From: Mesobacillus maritimus
GTDB taxonomy: Bacteria; Bacillota; Bacilli; Bacillales; Cytobacillaceae
Direction of reading: 5' to 3'
Assembly (NCBI RefSeq): GCF_019749255.1
Contig: NZ_JACWFH010000036.1
Coordinates: 79,323-143,322, forward strand
Length of the DNA stretch: 64,000 nt
In this document: piece by piece, positions 62,707 to 64,000 of the stretch
Layout of the letters: every line of letters starts with the position of its first letter
Position numbering within the stretch: position 1 is the first letter of the stretch
Translations under genes and position numbers: made by a program
The notes under the pieces: generated by a model
Database searches by the model: none
Seen by the model: the letters and a program-made list of their open reading frames with translations, nothing else
Told to the model about the DNA's origin: nothing

Positions 62707-64000
62707 ATGAAGTTTCCACATGACTTTTTATTCGGAGCAGCTTCTGCTTCTTATCAAGTAGAAGGTGCTTGGAATGAGGATGGAAAAGGTATTACGAATT
62801 GGGATGTGTTTTCTAAGATTCCTGGAAAAACATTTAAAGGCACAAATGGAGATGTAGCAATCGACCATTATCACCGATACAAAGAAGATATTAAATTAAT
62901 GGCTGAAATGGGCCTTGAATCTTACAGGTTTTCAGTTTCATGGGCACGTATTTTGCCAACAGGTGACGGGGAGGTAAATGAAAAGGGATTGGAGTTTTAC
63001 AATAGTCTCATTAATGAATGCTTAAAATATGGAATCGTACCCTTTGTAACCCTGTATCACTGGGATTTGCCACAGACATTAGAGCAAGATGGAGGTTGGA
63101 CAAATAGGAGAACAGCGGATGCATTTATTAAGTATGCAGAGATTTGTTTCCGTGCTTTTGGTGATCGCGTTAAACATTGGATTACATTCAATGAAACTGT
63201 GATGTTCTGCGGATTAGGCTATTTAAAAGGAGCACATCCACCAGGGATTCAAAACGATGAGAAAAAATATTTCCAAGCGACACATTATGTTTTTTATGCG
63301 CATGCAAAAGCTGTGGAAATTTATAAGCAATTAAATCATTATGGAGAAATCGGTATTACTCATGTGTTCCTACCTGCATACAGTGTTGACGATAAGGAAG
63401 AGAATATTATTGCTGCTCAACATGCAAATGAATATGAAACTTTCTGGTATTATGATCCTATATTAAAAGGAGAATATCCTTCTTACGTATTAGAGCAATT
63501 AGAAGAAAAAGGCTGGACACCGAATTGGACAGAAGAAGAACTTGATACACTGGAGAGAAATGCTTCCAAAAACGATTTTATTGGTCTTAATTACTATCAA
63601 CCGATTCGTGTTGAAAAAATAAATGATGCTGTTTCTGCTATTGAGCACTCAAGAGAAACATCTACACTAGCACCTGGCAACCCCTCGTTTGATGCATTTT
63701 ATCGTACGGTAAAAATGGAAGATAAAACGTATACGAAGTGGGGTTGGGAGATCTCACCTCAAGGATTTTTAGAAGGTCTTCACATGCTAAAAGAACGTTA
63801 TGGTGATATTAAAATGTATGTAACCGAAAATGGACTTGGCGATGAAGATCCTATAATTGAAGGAGAAATTGTGGATGTCCCTCGTATTAAATATATAGAA
63901 AAGCATTTAAAAGTGGTAAAGCAAGCGATTAAAGAAGGTATTCATTTAAAAGGATATTACGCCTGGTCTGTTATCGATTTATTAAGCTGGTTAAATGGGT
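62707..64000 (+). CDS. GH1 6-phospho-beta-glucosidase (runs off the right edge)
   Basis: The first 431 codons of a family 1 glycoside hydrolase, open to the end of the window; the family is normally about 460-480 residues, so most is present. N-terminal FPHDFLFGAASASYQVEGAW is the GH1 signature. The acid/base Glu lies in TFNETV near 164 and the nucleophile Glu in YVTENGLG near 372. GGAGG lies 6 bases before ATG 62707. It would split phosphorylated beta-glucosides delivered by a PTS. It is 2.1 kb after the PTS operon and has its own leader, so co-regulation is possible but not shown. Confidence 0.92.
   Translation, partial: MKFPHDFLFGAASASYQVEGAWNEDGKGITNWDVFSKIPGKTFKGTNGDVAIDHYHRYKEDIKLMAEMGLESYRFSVSWARILPTGDGEVNEKGLEFYNSLINECLKYGIVPFVTLYHWDLPQTLEQDGGWTNRRTADAFIKYAEICFRAFGDRVKHWITFNETVMFCGLGYLKGAHPPGIQNDEKKYFQATHYVFYAHAKAVEIYKQLNHYGEIGITHVFLPAYSVDDKEENIIAAQHANEYETFWYYDPILKGEYPSYVLEQLEEKGWTPNWTEEELDTLERNASKNDFIGLNYYQPIRVEKINDAVSAIEHSRETSTLAPGNPSFDAFYRTVKMEDKTYTKWGWEISPQGFLEGLHMLKERYGDIKMYVTENGLGDEDPIIEGEIVDVPRIKYIEKHLKVVKQAIKEGIHLKGYYAWSVIDLLSWLNG

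Overview
The window looks like an accessory, rearranged stretch of a low-GC, endospore-forming Bacillaceae chromosome (Bacillus sensu lato). Reasons: AT-rich sequence, strong AGGAGG ribosome sites with frequent TTG/GTG starts, Bacillus-type regulators (PadR, HxlR, MerR, Lrp, PRD-PTS), a class D sortase, a spore-hydrolase (CwlJ-like) remnant and a CcpA cre-like site. No rRNA, tRNA or CRISPR array was seen. Species cannot be assigned from the sequence alone.

Layout. (1) 0-10.9 kb is a defence island: a decayed SIR2-domain gene, a Sau3AI/MutH-type restriction endonuclease on the minus strand, then divergently a tight three-gene set (UvrD-like helicase, AddB/RecC-like protein with a C-terminal Cys cluster, second UvrD-like helicase), closed by a C5-cytosine methyltransferase. 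The restriction and methylation genes thus bracket a helicase module. (2) 11.4-22.1 kb is ordinary accessory content: an Excalibur-domain surface protein with its class D sortase, a Nudix hydrolase, an MDR oxidoreductase, a PadR/P450 pair, a 4Fe-4S nitrite/sulfite-reductase-like protein with a DHA2 exporter, and an MBL hydrolase/Lrp pair. Decayed ankyrin and MDR fragments lie between them. (3) 22.2-23.6 kb holds recombination scars (integrase C-terminus, group II intron 3' end) and four very small genes, one of only 24 codons.

(4) 23.7-45.9 kb is a mosaic of redox and transport modules, each with its own regulator and visible operator palindromes (LysR, HxlR, MarR, AraC). At the module borders lie copies of one repeat family with ~20-bp terminal inverted repeats, all in the same orientation. 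The longest copy (44734-45941) contains a decayed tyrosine recombinase gene between the same ends, so the short copies look like its non-autonomous derivatives. (5) 35.6-51.4 kb encodes an envelope redox set: two copies of a CxxCH/P460-like lipoprotein plus a DUF4405-type membrane protein with two H-x13-H helices, a lipid-anchored flavodoxin, lipid-anchored alpha/beta hydrolases, a cyclophilin-like lipoprotein, aldo-keto reductases and a MerR regulator.

(6) 52.7-60.6 kb is a catabolic operon: a PRD/EIIB/EIIA-type regulator behind a cre-like site, fructose-family PTS EIIA, EIIB and EIIC, a GatZ/KbaZ-type aldolase subunit, transketolase and its own HPr. (7) 60.9-62.5 kb is a graveyard (CwlJ-like end, half an MFS gene, a second integrase C-terminus). 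That second integrase end is a direct repeat of the one at 22.2 kb, so about 39.5 kb lies between matching scars. A GH1 6-phospho-beta-glucosidase gene runs off the right edge.
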